Below are positions 50,381 through 60,331 of a stretch of DNA of 64,000 nucleotides, in pieces. The stretch is from Nonomuraea sediminis (GTDB lineage Bacteria > Actinomycetota > Actinomycetes > Streptosporangiales > Streptosporangiaceae): the NCBI RefSeq assembly GCF_018531495.1, contig NZ_JAHDTI010000011.1:62001-126000 (forward strand), given 5' to 3'. Positions within the stretch are counted from its first letter, which is position 1, and every line of letters begins with the position of its first letter. A model generated the notes under the pieces. The model searched no databases. It had not been told where the DNA came from and saw only the letters and a program-made list of their open reading frames with translations. The translations under genes were made by a program, and so were the position numbers.

Positions 50381-53300
50381 GTGACTGAGCGCTCAGGGCG
50401 AGTTGTCGAGGTCTACGCGGACGGCGGCTACGGCTCCGGTTACGCGATCGGCGACGATCTGGTGCTGACGGCCGCGCACGTCCTGGCGGACGGCCCGGCG
50501 TGCCAGGTCAGGCGGCAGGGCGACGACGGCTGGATGACGGCCGAGGTGGCCTGGCGCGGCACGGACGGCATGCTCGACGCCGCCCTGGTCAGGGTCTCCA
50601 CGGCGCCGTGGCGGGACGCGCCAGACAAGGGGGCGCTGCGCTGGGGCAGGGTCAAAGGTCTTGGCGTGCCGTGCACGGCGTGTGGTTACCCCAAGGCACA
50701 GGCGGAGCCCGACGGGTCCCGCCCGATCGAGACCATGACGGGCACGATCAGCACCGAACGCGCGCAGCGCTACGACATCGACGTCGTGTCCGCCAAGCCG
50801 CTGGCCGGCGAGTCGGGCTGGCGCGGCATGTCCGGCGCGGCCGTGTTCGGCCCCGGGCGGGTGCAGCTCGGCGTGGTGATCGCCGACCCGGTGATGTACG
50901 GCAGCGCCCGCCTGCACGCCCTGCCGGTCAGGCGCCTGCTGGAGGAGGAGGCGTTCGCGCGCCTGGTGGGCGCGGTGGAGGTGGAGGACGTCGAGGACAG
51001 GGGCACCGTCACCGAGCTGGACAACGGCCGCTACCTGGAACCCCCGTACCTGCCGCCGGCCGCCGACGCCCCCGACTACCAGCTGATCCAGGCCAGGCAC
51101 GGCCGGGTCGCCTTCGTCGGCCGCGAGCGTGAGCTGCACGACCTGGTCGCCTGGTGCGCCGGGTCGGGCCTGTTCAGCGCGGCCACCGTGTCGGGCGCGG
51201 GCGGCGCGGGCAAGACCAGGCTGGGCGCCCAGCTCTGCGTGGAGATGGCCGGCCGGGGCTGGTCGGCCGGGTTCGCCGACGCGCGGGGACTGACCGCCGA
51301 CCTCACCTCGGGCGTGCGCGTCGAGCTGGTGTGGCCGACGCTGCTGGTCGCCGACTACCCCGACAGGCTCACCGACCCGGTCATCGCGCTGATCAAGCGG
51401 CTCGGTTCGCGGGTGCGCGGGCCGAGGCTGCGGCTGCTGCTGGTCGACCGCTCGCCCGCCGCCGACGAGGTGACCTGGTGGCGCAAGCTGAACCGCGACA
51501 CCGACGGCCTGCTGCGCAGGTCGACCAGGACCACCATCGCGCTCGGCGACGGCGGTCTCGGCCCCGAGGACGTGCGGCGGCACGCCGAAGCGGCCGCGCG
51601 GGCCTTCGGCGGCGGCATGCCGTACGAGGGGCTGCCGGAGACCAGCCCGCTGCTGGTGCATCTGGCCGTGTTGAGCGGCGAGGTGCGGCGCACGCCGCAG
51701 GCGCTGCTGCAGGACTTCCTGGACAGGGAGTGGCGCAGATGGGAGGGGCGGCTGCCCGCGCACCACATCGCGGACCTGGGTGAGGAGGACGTGCAGCAGG
51801 CGGCGGCGCTGGTCACGCTGACGGCGCCGACCCGCGAGGAGGCGGCCGACCTGCTCGCGGCCCTGCCCGGGCTGGAAGGCAGCGAGCAGGGCCGGCGCAG
51901 GCGCATCTCCGGCTGGCTCGCCGAGGTGTTCCCCGGCGAGCCCGCGCTGGCGCCGCTCAAGCCCGACCCGGTCGCCGAGCAGCTGCTCGACACCACTCCG
52001 GAGCTGGCCCGCCTGGTGCTGGCGGTGCACGACCATCCGGCGTGCACGGGCGCCCATCTGGCGCAGCTGTTCGACGTGCTCCGGCTGGCGGCGCCGCAGC
52101 GCGCCAACGCGCAGGAGGCCCTGCGCGGGCTGCTCGTCGCCCGGCTGGACGAGCTGGTGGACACGGCGGCGGCCGAGCCGTACTCGCAGCTGCCCGGCCT
52201 GCTCGAGGCGGCGCTGCTGCTCTCCCCCGGAGCGGAGCTGGCCGAGGCGGCGGCCAGGGTGCCGCGCCCGCCCGTGCCGCCGTCCGGCGCGCTGGCCAGG
52301 CTGCGCTGCTCGATCACCGAACTGGCGGTCTCCAACGGCTCGCTGGCGGGGGCCGAGCTGGCCGACGCGCTCACCGACCTGGCCGCCTACCGCGCCGCGT
52401 GCAACGAACTGCCGGCCGCCCAGGACGCGGCCGAACGCGCGCTGGCGCTGGCGGAGCGGTTGGACGCGGTACGGCTGGCGCGGGCCCGCTACAACCTGGG
52501 CACCTGCCTGGCCATGCGGGGCCTGGACCCGGAACGGGCGGACGGGCTGCTGATCGACGCGGCCGCGTCGGGCGAGCTCGACCCGCTGCTCAACCTCGCC
52601 TCCTTCCGCGCCGACCGCGGCGACCAGCGCACCGCGGTGCGCGTCTACCGGCAGGCCCTCAACGTCTACCTGGACGGCAGGGGACACCACCTGCTCGACA
52701 CGGTGAGCGAGGCGTTCGGCCACCTCGAGCGGGACCTGCGGGTCGACAGGCCGCTGCCCGCCGTGCGCGACGGCTACCGGCCGCTCACCGGCGCGAGCCC
52801 TGACACCCGCGACCGGTACGGCTCGATGCTGCTGCTGGCCGGGCGGCTGTGCCCTGGCCTGGCCGAGCACACCCCCGACGTGCTCCGCAACGCCCTGATG
52901 CCGCTGCTCGCGCCCCGCCTGGCCAGGAACCAGGCGCTGTACGCGGCCGAGGACTTCGCCGAGGTCCTGCGGGCGGTGTCGGAGGTGCTGACCAACCTGG
53001 GCGAGCTCGAGGTCGCGGTCGTCCCCGCGGCCGAGAGCGTGGCGTTGCTGCGCCGCTTCATCCACGCCAACCCCGACCTGCGCGAACGGCTGGCCCTCGG
53101 CCTGCGCCTGCTCGGCAAGGCCCACCACCGCGTGGGAAACCTGGAGGCGGCCCTGGCGAACACGGCCGAGTCGGTCGACTGCCACGCGGATCTGCCCACG
53201 ATGGGCCTGGCCGATGCGCTGGAGCAGCTGGCCGACCTCCAGGTCGAGGCAGGGCGCCCGGCCGAGGCCGTCGCCGCGCTGCGACGGGTCGTGCCGCTCT

Positions 53301-55348
53301 ACCGGCAGCTCGACGAGCGGAGCATGCTGGCCAACGCCGAGCTGGCCCTGGGCACCTACCTGGCGGAGCTGGGCAGCCCCGACGAGGCCCTGCCGGTCCT
53401 GCGCGACTCGGCCGAGCTGTTCGCCGAGCTGAGCAGGTCCGACCCGCACGAACTCGAGGGGCACGCGCTGGCCCTGACCATGCTGGGCACCCTGGTCACC
53501 GCCACCGGCGGCCCCGCCGCCACCCTCGACATGGCCGAGCAGGCCGTCGAGATCACCGCGGCCCTCGCGCGATCCCGGCCCGAGCGGATGAAGGACCACG
53601 CTCAGGCGCTGGTGGTGCTGAGCAACTCGGTCGGCACCGTCGGCCGCATCCAGGAAGGCTACGACCTGGCCGCCAGAGCCGTGGAGCTCTACCGAGCCCA
53701 CGACATGGACGAGCCCACGCTGCTCAGCTGGGGACTGACGACCATGAGCCAGTGGGCCATGCACCTGCAGCGCCCCGAGGAGGGCATCGAACGCGCTCGT
53801 GAGGCGCTGGAGGCCATCGACGACCTCGCCGACACCGACAGCGTGGTCAGGACCGACCGCGGCATCGGCCTGGCGATGCTGGCCGCGGCGCTCCAGGCGA
53901 ACCTACGCCCGCAGGAGGCGGTGCCCCTGGCAGAACAGGCCATCGACCTGCTCATCGACCCGTCGCTCACCACGGCGGGCATCGACGTCATCCTGGCCGA
54001 GGCGATGACCACCCTCGGGCTGAGCCGCATGATGGCGGGAAGCGTCGCCGAGGCCATCGAGCCCGCCGTGGCCGCGCGCCAGGTCCTGGGCCACCATCCG
54101 CACGACAATCCGCTGGTGGCCGGCATCATGGCGCGCTCCTACTTCTGCGAGGGGGTCAGCCTGAACGAACTGGGCCGCCCGCAGGAGGCGCTCGAACGGC
54201 TGGCCGAGGCGGAACGCATCGCCTCGGGCAACGTCTTCGCCCAGCCGCTGGTCGCCGCCGCGCTGACGGCCATGGCCAGCTGTCACGTGCTGCTCGGCAG
54301 GCCGGACCTGGCGTTGGAGTCCGCGGATCGGTCGCTGGCGATGCCGTCGCCCGGCGAGCATGCCGCGGGCAGGGTGGCCACGGCCCAGGTCCATTTCGTC
54401 CGCGGCACCGCGTTGTTGCAGCTGGCGCGGCTGGACGAGGCGGTCGCCGCGCTGGCCAGGGCCGCCGAGTTGTTCGGTTCGGCGGATCCGATGCTCGCCT
54501 TCGCCCTCCCGCACGCCTCCGCCGTGGTCTTGCTGGCCCAGGCCCGGCTGGGGCTGGGGGACGCGGCCGCCGCCGCGGAGGGAGCGGCCGAGGGCATCGA
54601 GATGCTGCGCGTGCTGGGCGCGGGGACCCCGCAGGCGTCCGCCGTGCTGGCCGGGTCGTACGCGACCGCGCTGAGCGTGCGGCTGTTCGCGCTGACGCAG
54701 CTCGGCGAGCCGGCCGGCGAGCTGACCGTCGAGGCCGTGACCTCGCTGCGCGCCGTACCCGGGCTGGAGTTCCAGCTCGCACAGGCGTTGTGCGTGCGCG
54801 GGGCCGAGCTGGCTCAGGAGGGCGATCTGGAGGCCGCGGCCGCCATGGTCGCCGAGTCGGTCGAGCTCTTCAGGGCCTTCGGGGCCGACGCGGCCCCGAT
54901 GCTGGCCAGCGCGGAGCGGCAGCTCGGCTTCTGCCTGATGGAGCTGGAGCGCCCGCGGGAGGCCCTGCCCGTGCTCAGCGAGTCCGCCTCGCTGTTCGCC
55001 CAGGTCGCGAACCCGATGCTGGAGCTCGAGCGGATCGAGGTCGAGCAGAACCTGGGCTACTGCCTGCTCGACCTGGGCGATCGGGAGTCCGCCGTCCCGC
55101 ATCTGCGCACGGCGCTCGAACTGCTCGAGCCGCTGGCCGCGGGGGAGCAGGGGCTGCTGCCCGAGCTGATCAGCGTGCTCATGGCGCTGGCCGACAGCGT
55201 CCCCACCGCGCAGGAGGCGCTGTCGCTGGTGGACAGGGCGCTTGCGCTGCAGGAGGCGCTGGCCGCGCTCGACCCGGGCGAGCAGGGGCGGCTCCTGGGC
55301 GAGCTGCGCGCCTACCGGGCCGAGGTCGCGCGCGAGCTGGAGGGCTGA
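50381..55348 (+). CDS. Trypsin-like protease-STAND NTPase-TPR protein
   Basis: 1655 residues in one chain. The N-terminal trypsin-like domain (1-200) has the triad His33 (LTAAHV), Asp66 (MLDAALV) and Ser151 (GMSGAAV). A linker holds FVGRERELHDL at 245-255, then a STAND-type ATPase has Walker A GAGGAGKT (272-279) and LLLVDR as a Walker B-like strand. From about 570 to the end the chain is helical TPR-like repeats rich in Ala/Leu (EALPVL and EAVPLA units). GTG start. No signal peptide or membrane helix. The layout matches NTP-switched conflict proteins of multicellular bacteria: TPR sensor, NTPase switch, protease effector. The trigger and substrate are unknown. Confidence 0.88.
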   Translation: MTERSGRVVEVYADGGYGSGYAIGDDLVLTAAHVLADGPACQVRRQGDDGWMTAEVAWRGTDGMLDAALVRVSTAPWRDAPDKGALRWGRVKGLGVPCTACGYPKAQAEPDGSRPIETMTGTISTERAQRYDIDVVSAKPLAGESGWRGMSGAAVFGPGRVQLGVVIADPVMYGSARLHALPVRRLLEEEAFARLVGAVEVEDVEDRGTVTELDNGRYLEPPYLPPAADAPDYQLIQARHGRVAFVGRERELHDLVAWCAGSGLFSAATVSGAGGAGKTRLGAQLCVEMAGRGWSAGFADARGLTADLTSGVRVELVWPTLLVADYPDRLTDPVIALIKRLGSRVRGPRLRLLLVDRSPAADEVTWWRKLNRDTDGLLRRSTRTTIALGDGGLGPEDVRRHAEAAARAFGGGMPYEGLPETSPLLVHLAVLSGEVRRTPQALLQDFLDREWRRWEGRLPAHHIADLGEEDVQQAAALVTLTAPTREEAADLLAALPGLEGSEQGRRRRISGWLAEVFPGEPALAPLKPDPVAEQLLDTTPELARLVLAVHDHPACTGAHLAQLFDVLRLAAPQRANAQEALRGLLVARLDELVDTAAAEPYSQLPGLLEAALLLSPGAELAEAAARVPRPPVPPSGALARLRCSITELAVSNGSLAGAELADALTDLAAYRAACNELPAAQDAAERALALAERLDAVRLARARYNLGTCLAMRGLDPERADGLLIDAAASGELDPLLNLASFRADRGDQRTAVRVYRQALNVYLDGRGHHLLDTVSEAFGHLERDLRVDRPLPAVRDGYRPLTGASPDTRDRYGSMLLLAGRLCPGLAEHTPDVLRNALMPLLAPRLARNQALYAAEDFAEVLRAVSEVLTNLGELEVAVVPAAESVALLRRFIHANPDLRERLALGLRLLGKAHHRVGNLEAALANTAESVDCHADLPTMGLADALEQLADLQVEAGRPAEAVAALRRVVPLYRQLDERSMLANAELALGTYLAELGSPDEALPVLRDSAELFAELSRSDPHELEGHALALTMLGTLVTATGGPAATLDMAEQAVEITAALARSRPERMKDHAQALVVLSNSVGTVGRIQEGYDLAARAVELYRAHDMDEPTLLSWGLTTMSQWAMHLQRPEEGIERAREALEAIDDLADTDSVVRTDRGIGLAMLAAALQANLRPQEAVPLAEQAIDLLIDPSLTTAGIDVILAEAMTTLGLSRMMAGSVAEAIEPAVAARQVLGHHPHDNPLVAGIMARSYFCEGVSLNELGRPQEALERLAEAERIASGNVFAQPLVAAALTAMASCHVLLGRPDLALESADRSLAMPSPGEHAAGRVATAQVHFVRGTALLQLARLDEAVAALARAAELFGSADPMLAFALPHASAVVLLAQARLGLGDAAAAAEGAAEGIEMLRVLGAGTPQASAVLAGSYATALSVRLFALTQLGEPAGELTVEAVTSLRAVPGLEFQLAQALCVRGAELAQEGDLEAAAAMVAESVELFRAFGADAAPMLASAERQLGFCLMELERPREALPVLSESASLFAQVANPMLELERIEVEQNLGYCLLDLGDRESAVPHLRTALELLEPLAAGEQGLLPELISVLMALADSVPTAQEALSLVDRALALQEALAALDPGEQGRLLGELRAYRAEVARELEG

Positions 55349-55471
55349 TGCCGCGATCCGCGTAGCGGGCTTCCCCACGAAGACGCTGGGATAGCTTGGC
55401 CAACGCTTGCCGTACACATCGCCATAAGCCGGGAACGTCCCGTTCAGGACTTCGGGGGATGGGCGAGGCGA

Positions 55472-56731
55472 GTGTCCGATGAGCTGAGCGGTGAGGAACG
55501 GGCGGAGCTGGAGCGGCTGCGCGGCGAGATGGCCGCGCTGCGCGAACGCCGCGCGAAGGGGCGCTGGCGCGCCTGGGTGTCCGCGGTACTGATCACGCTG
55601 GGGTGCGTGCTGCTGCCGGTGTCGGGGGTGGCCTACTGGGCGGCCAACCAGGTCGCCGACACCGCCCGCTACGTGGAGAACGTCACGCCGCTCGCCAGCG
55701 ACCCCACCGTGCAGGCCGCGGCCACCGACCGGGTCACCGCCGCCGTCATGAAGGCGCTCGACGTCCCCTCCCTGGTGAAGAGGCTCGGCGGCGCGCTGCC
55801 GCCCAAGATCGGGGAGAAGGTCGACGGGCTTTCCGGGGCGATCAACGGCGGGGTGCAGGGGTTCGTCCGCGACGCCGTCGGCAAGGTGGTGGCGAGCGAC
55901 CAGTTCCAGAGCGTGTGGGTCGACGCCAACCGCGTCGCGCACACCCAGCTCAACGCGGTTCTGTCCGGCCAGGGCAGCGCGGTGCTCAAGGTCACCGGCA
56001 ACACCGTCAGTGTCGACCTCGGGCCGATCATCGACAAGGTCAAGCAGAAACTGGTCGCCTCCGGGCTGGGCATCGCCGCGTCCATCCCCGAGCTCCACCC
56101 CACCTTCGAGCTGTTCCAGTCGCCCGACCTGGTCAGGTGGCAGACCCTCTACAGCTGGCTGCTCGCGCTGCAGTGGGCGCTGCCCATCCTGACGCTGATC
56201 CTGCTGGCCCTGGGCATCTATATCGCCAGGAACCACCGCAGGGCGGTGCTGGGCACCGGCGTCGGGATCGCGGTCGGCATGCTGGTGCTCGCGGCGGGGC
56301 TCCTGCTGGTCAGAGCCGCCTATCTCAATTCGGCGGCCGCGCACGGCCTCAACACCGCGGCCGCCGCCACCGTCTACGACACCCTGGTCCGCTTCCTGCG
56401 TCAGGGGCTGCGCACGATACTGGTGCTCGGCGTGGTGATCGCCGTCGGCGCGTTCTTCACAGGACCCTCGACCACCGCGGTGGCCACCCGCCGGTTCCTG
56501 AGCGGGCACATCGGCGGCAAGGTCAACACCGGGCGCTTCGGGCTGTGGCTCTACCGCTACCGCGGTCCCGTCCGGGCGGGCGTGGTCGCGGTCGCGGCCC
56601 TGGTCTTCGTGTTCTGGGACCACCCGACGGGCAAGGTGGTGTTGCTGCTCGCCGTACTGACGCTGCTCGTGCTCGGGCTGGTCGAGCTGCTCTCGCGCAA
56701 GCCGCCGGAACCCATGGAATCTACTTTGTAA
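55472..56731 (+). CDS. Multi-pass membrane protein with N-terminal coiled coil
   Basis: 419 residues. A charged coiled coil (5-30), one membrane helix (35-57), a large extracytoplasmic domain (60-225), then helices at about 226-251, 259-280, 314-330, 368-384 and 389-406. I do not recognise a named family. It resembles actinobacterial membrane proteins of unknown role. GTG 55472 follows GAGGCGA. It starts 123 bases after the STAND protein and could belong to the same unit, but linkage is unproven. Confidence 0.7.
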   Translation: MSDELSGEERAELERLRGEMAALRERRAKGRWRAWVSAVLITLGCVLLPVSGVAYWAANQVADTARYVENVTPLASDPTVQAAATDRVTAAVMKALDVPSLVKRLGGALPPKIGEKVDGLSGAINGGVQGFVRDAVGKVVASDQFQSVWVDANRVAHTQLNAVLSGQGSAVLKVTGNTVSVDLGPIIDKVKQKLVASGLGIAASIPELHPTFELFQSPDLVRWQTLYSWLLALQWALPILTLILLALGIYIARNHRRAVLGTGVGIAVGMLVLAAGLLLVRAAYLNSAAAHGLNTAAAATVYDTLVRFLRQGLRTILVLGVVIAVGAFFTGPSTTAVATRRFLSGHIGGKVNTGRFGLWLYRYRGPVRAGVVAVAALVFVFWDHPTGKVVLLLAVLTLLVLGLVELLSRKPPEPMESTL

Positions 56732-56763
56732 AGGGCCTCAGGTGCGGCCGAGGCCGTGGTGCG

Positions 56764-57255
56764 TCAGCCGATGGCGATGGGCTGGTTGTCCAGCGCGTTG
56801 ACCTTGATCGCGGTGATCTTCAGCTGCGTGATCCGCACCTGCGGGCTGCCCGCCGGCTTGGTGCAGGCGAAGATGAACTGCCTGGTGCCGGTGAAGTTGT
56901 GGACCACGTGCACGACCATCGCCTGCCGGCTGTTGGGCGCCAGCGTGACCGACGTGGAGTCGGTGTCGGCGCCTTCCTCCGCGCTGAGCTGGCACGCGTA
57001 GTTCTGGATCGCTGTCGCGCCCAGGTTCTCGGCGGAGAGCTTCGCGGTGATCGTGTACGGCCCGCCCGAGGGAAGCCCCAGCACCGCCGAGGCGCCGATG
57101 GAGTTGGCGTGCAGGACGTCGTTGTCCCACCGGCTGACCACCTCCGGCGGCACCGCCTCGGCCGTGCCGACATTGCCCGCCAGCAGCGCGCCCGCCGCCA
57201 GCGCGGCAGCCGCCGCGGTGGCGACGCGCCACCGGTTGCGCCGCATGTCGCTCAT
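56764..57255 (-). CDS. Secreted protein of unknown function
   Basis: 163 residues with a signal peptide (about 1-34, ending AEA) and a beta-rich mature part with two Cys. AGGAG lies 8 bases before ATG 57255. No recognised domain. Convergent with the membrane protein gene at a 32-base spacing. Confidence 0.75.
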   Translation of the reverse strand: MSDMRRNRWRVATAAAAALAAGALLAGNVGTAEAVPPEVVSRWDNDVLHANSIGASAVLGLPSGGPYTITAKLSAENLGATAIQNYACQLSAEEGADTDSTSVTLAPNSRQAMVVHVVHNFTGTRQFIFACTKPAGSPQVRITQLKITAIKVNALDNQPIAIG

Positions 57256-57422
57256 CTGTTGTCTCCTGTCTGGACATTCGTCCGCGGGCAGGTGCACCGC
57301 GGATCAGGTATGGCCGAGTCTGCGGCGGGCACGCCCTCGGACGCACCGACATTCCGCCTGTGCGGAAACACCGGGATTGGCTTCCAGAGCGGCGTGTGGG
57401 ACTCTGGAGGAGGGTGATCTTC

Positions 57423-58724
57423 ATGCCGATCCCGGGCCCACCGCCGTCCGCCGCGGGCGACAACCTCGACGACATCGCCGCCGCCGGAGGCCTGCACGCC
57501 TTTCAGCTCGCCCTGCACCGCGACTACGGCGACGTGGCCGAGTTCCGCTTGCCCGGCTCCCGCCTGGTGTCCGTCGCCGACCCCGTCCTGCTCGAGCGCG
57601 TCGCGCGGGTGAACAAGCGGCCTGAGAAGCTGTTCGAGTTCCTCTCCCCGCTCTTCGAGACGGGCAACCTGCAGGTCATGCCCGCCGAGGAGCACACGCC
57701 CTGGCGCAGGGTGGTGCTGTCGGCGCTGGCCGGACGCCGCTCGCACGAGGCGCACTACGACGCCTTCGCGCGCCTGGCCACCGACCTGGCCGACCGCTGG
57801 GCGGCCGCCGCGCCCGGGCCGGTCGCTCTGCAGAAGGAGCTCAGCGAGCTGTCGCTGCGCATGATCTGCCAGTACGCGCTGGGCATGGACATGGACTCCG
57901 GTGACCTCGCCGGGCGCGTCGTCCGGGCCTTCGAGGAGGTGCTGTCGGAATACCTCGGCAAGCTGTACGGCCTGCCGTACCAGGAGGGCAGGGCAGAGGA
58001 GGGCCTGGCGTTCCTGCGGAGCGCGGTCGACACGGTGCTGTCCGAGCGGCGGCCGTCGGACAGGCCCGACCTGATCACGCTGCTCGCCGAGGCGGGGGAG
58101 CCGCCCGCGCGGGTGCGCGACAGCGTGCTGTCGATGATGCTGGCCGCCCATCACACGACCGGGGTGGCCATCTCGTGGACGCTCTACCTGCTGGCGTCCC
58201 ATCCGGAGGTCGTGGCGCGCATCCGGGCGGAGCTGGCGGGGGTGCCCGACGTGCCCGGGTACGCCGATCTGGCCGCGCTGCGTGAGCTCGATCTGGCGCT
58301 CAAGGAGTCGATGCGCCGCTACCCGCCCGGCCCCTACGGCGCCAGGGAGACCACCGAGCCGCTCGAGCTCGCCGGCCACGAGATCCCCGCGGGGACCACG
58401 ATCTTCGTGCCCATCTGGGCGATCCACATGAATCCCCGCATCTGGCCGGACCCTTCGCGCTTCGACCCCTCGCGGTTCGATCCCTCCCAGGTGGCGGGTC
58501 GGCCGCGGCTGGCCTACCTGCCCTTTGGCTTCGGGCCGCGCAGCTGCGAGGGCGCCTCGCTGGCCACGCTGGAGGCGCAGCTCGTGCTCGCCGTGCTGCT
58601 CAAGCGCTTCACCTTCGCGCCGGTCGAGGACCACCCCGTCGTACCGGTCGAGCGGTTCGTCCTCTGGGCGGAGCACGACATCAGGATGACGATCTCACCT
58701 TCCGCAGGAACTCGGCCACGTTGA
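57423..58724 (+). CDS. Cytochrome P450
   Basis: 433 residues. Heme ligand Cys375 in FGFGPRSCEG, ExxR at 295-298 (ESMR), I-helix AAHHTTG at 241-247 where the usual acidic residue before TT is His. The Pro-rich start PIPGPPP is typical of actinobacterial P450s. A duplicated RFDPS motif precedes the heme loop. AGGAGG lies 9 bases before the ATG. No ferredoxin gene is adjacent. The 3' end overlaps the convergent FBP gene by 44 bases. Substrate unknown. Confidence 0.94.
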   Translation: MPIPGPPPSAAGDNLDDIAAAGGLHAFQLALHRDYGDVAEFRLPGSRLVSVADPVLLERVARVNKRPEKLFEFLSPLFETGNLQVMPAEEHTPWRRVVLSALAGRRSHEAHYDAFARLATDLADRWAAAAPGPVALQKELSELSLRMICQYALGMDMDSGDLAGRVVRAFEEVLSEYLGKLYGLPYQEGRAEEGLAFLRSAVDTVLSERRPSDRPDLITLLAEAGEPPARVRDSVLSMMLAAHHTTGVAISWTLYLLASHPEVVARIRAELAGVPDVPGYADLAALRELDLALKESMRRYPPGPYGARETTEPLELAGHEIPAGTTIFVPIWAIHMNPRIWPDPSRFDPSRFDPSQVAGRPRLAYLPFGFGPRSCEGASLATLEAQLVLAVLLKRFTFAPVEDHPVVPVERFVLWAEHDIRMTISPSAGTRPR

Positions 58725-59172
58725 CCTCGGTCCTGCCGATCTTCTCCTCGAGCGTGAGCGACTCGTGCATCCTCCCGCCCGGCCCTGCGTCCTTCTTGCC
58801 GCGCAGGTAGAGCGAGCAGGCCAGGTCGGTGCAGATGTAGGCGCCCACGGAGTCGCTGTTGCCCGCGGAGCGGCGGGCGGTCATCAGCGACACGCCGTCG
58901 CCGGTGTGGGTGGTCAGGCAGAGGGAGCACATGCTTCGTCGTGCGAGTTCGGCACGCGGCGGGGTCCGTCGCAGCGCCACGCCGACCAGCCGGTCGTCAT
59001 GCTCGGCGATCAGGTAGGCGCGGCCGGGTGAGGCGAGGTCCTGCCAGCCGAGGAAATCCAGGTCGTCCCATGGCCGGGTGGCCAGATCCCTGGGTACGGC
59101 GAGGCGTTTGGCCTCGCCCTTGGTGCAGTTGACGAAACTGGCGCGGATCTCGCCCTCGGTGATTGCTCTCAT
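58681..59172 (-). CDS. FBP-domain (EF-G-binding, treble-clef zinc finger) protein
   Basis: 163 residues. Zinc-finger Cys in SMCSLCLTTH and ICTDLACSLY, and C-terminal FLRKVRSS. The fold is that of fusidic-acid-type EF-G-binding proteins, which free ribosomes or give fusidane tolerance; the role here may be general. ATG 59172 (MRAITEGEIR). Divergent from a TetR gene. Confidence 0.85.
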   Translation of the reverse strand: MRAITEGEIRASFVNCTKGEAKRLAVPRDLATRPWDDLDFLGWQDLASPGRAYLIAEHDDRLVGVALRRTPPRAELARRSMCSLCLTTHTGDGVSLMTARRSAGNSDSVGAYICTDLACSLYLRGKKDAGPGGRMHESLTLEEKIGRTEVNVAEFLRKVRSSS

Positions 59173-59182
59173 AGCTATCAAG

Positions 59183-59238
59183 CTATGTTCGTCATAGGCG
59201 AACCGCAAACTATTATGTATATTCCTAGGAGTCCTAGG
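59183..59238. promoter_or_regulatory. Inverted repeats in the FBP/TetR spacer
   Basis: CTATG/CATAG at 59183-59197 and CCTAGG-AGT-CCTAGG at 59224-59238. The second lies 15 bases before the tetR ATG and overlaps the ribosome-site region, so it is the best operator candidate. Confidence 0.5.
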
Positions 59239-59253
59239 TAAGGGGATGTTTCC

Positions 59254-59841
59254 ATGGCGCGCGCCGGGGTGACCGTCGAGCGGCTGGCCGAGGCGGCGGC
59301 CGAGCTGGCCGACGAGGTGGGGCTGGACAGCGTGACGGTCTCGGAGGTCGCGCGCAGGTTCGGCGTGAAGGACGCGAGCCTGTACTCCCACATCAGGAAC
59401 GCCCACGAGCTGCGGGTGCGGGTGGCCGTACTGGCGCTGGCCGAGCTCGCCGACCGGGCCGCGGCGGCGCTGGCGGGGCGGGCGGGCAAGGACGCGCTGG
59501 TCGCCTTCGCCGACGCCTACCGTGACTATGCCAGGGAGCATCCGGGCAGGTACGCGGCGGCGCAGATCGAGCTCGACCCGGAGACCGCGCGGGCGAGCGC
59601 GGCCCGCAGGCATTCGGACATGATGCGGGCGATCCTGCGCGGCTACTCGCTGGCCGAGCCCGACCAGACCGACGCGGTCCGGCTGCTCGGCAGCGCCTTC
59701 CACGGCTTCGTGAGCCTGGAGCTCTCGGGCGGGTTCCGCCACCACCCGCGTGCCGCCGACGCGTCCTGGACCCGGATCCTGGACACCCTCGACACCGCCC
59801 TCCGCACCTGGCCGTCACAGCCCGCCGATCCCACCCCGTAA
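59254..59841 (+). CDS. TetR family regulator
   Basis: 195 residues. DNA-binding domain at about 8-52 (DSVTVSEVARRFGVKDASLYSHI), and a C-terminal WHG-like ligand domain. AAGGGGA precedes the ATG. Probably controls itself and the divergent FBP gene. Confidence 0.92.
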   Translation: MARAGVTVERLAEAAAELADEVGLDSVTVSEVARRFGVKDASLYSHIRNAHELRVRVAVLALAELADRAAAALAGRAGKDALVAFADAYRDYAREHPGRYAAAQIELDPETARASAARRHSDMMRAILRGYSLAEPDQTDAVRLLGSAFHGFVSLELSGGFRHHPRAADASWTRILDTLDTALRTWPSQPADPTP

Positions 59842-60193
59842 GCTCCGCTTTCCGGCTTCCTCCAGCGGATCGCGGGACTTCGGCCCGCCGCGCATCCGAT
59901 GCATCCTCAACCGGAGCCTTCGCCGACCAGGGAGCGATGTCGCTGCCAGGCGGCGGGTCGGCCTGCTAGCCGCCCGGAGCTGCGCAATACTCCCGGTGAG
60001 GCCCTGGACGAGGGCGTCGTGCCCCCGCGCCTGCGCCCCCGCGCCTGCGCCCATGCGCAGCGTGTCCCCGCGTGCTGGCGCCTTACGGGCGAGGAGTTCT
60101 CCGCGTGCTGGTCGCCTCTTGCGGGAGATCTTCCCCACCCTGGGCCCCCTGGCTGCGCGGGCGGAGGGTGCCAGCGCTGCCGAGATGGTGCCG

Positions 60194-60331
60194 CCGCGCT
60201 GGGCGCTGCCGTAGTGACGCTGCCGTAGTAACACTGGCGGCGGTGATGCCTGCCGTGCCGGGCACCGCTGTGTTAAGGCTGGCGCGGTGGCGCCTGCCGC
60301 GCTGGGCGCTGCCGTAGTGACGCTGCCGTAG
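60194..60331. repeat. 35-bp exact direct repeat, 103 bp apart
   Basis: CCGCGCTGGGCGCTGCCGTA starts at 60194 and 60297 and matches over 35 bases, and GCCGTAGT recurs within each copy. The rest of 59842-60440 is low-complexity CG-rich sequence with no recognisable gene. Confidence 0.75.

Noticed and set aside
50393..53764. 1123-residue minus-strand frame opposite the STAND gene
   Set aside because: It is antisense to the strongly supported protease-STAND-TPR gene and composed of His/Arg/Gln/Gly-rich shadow sequence.
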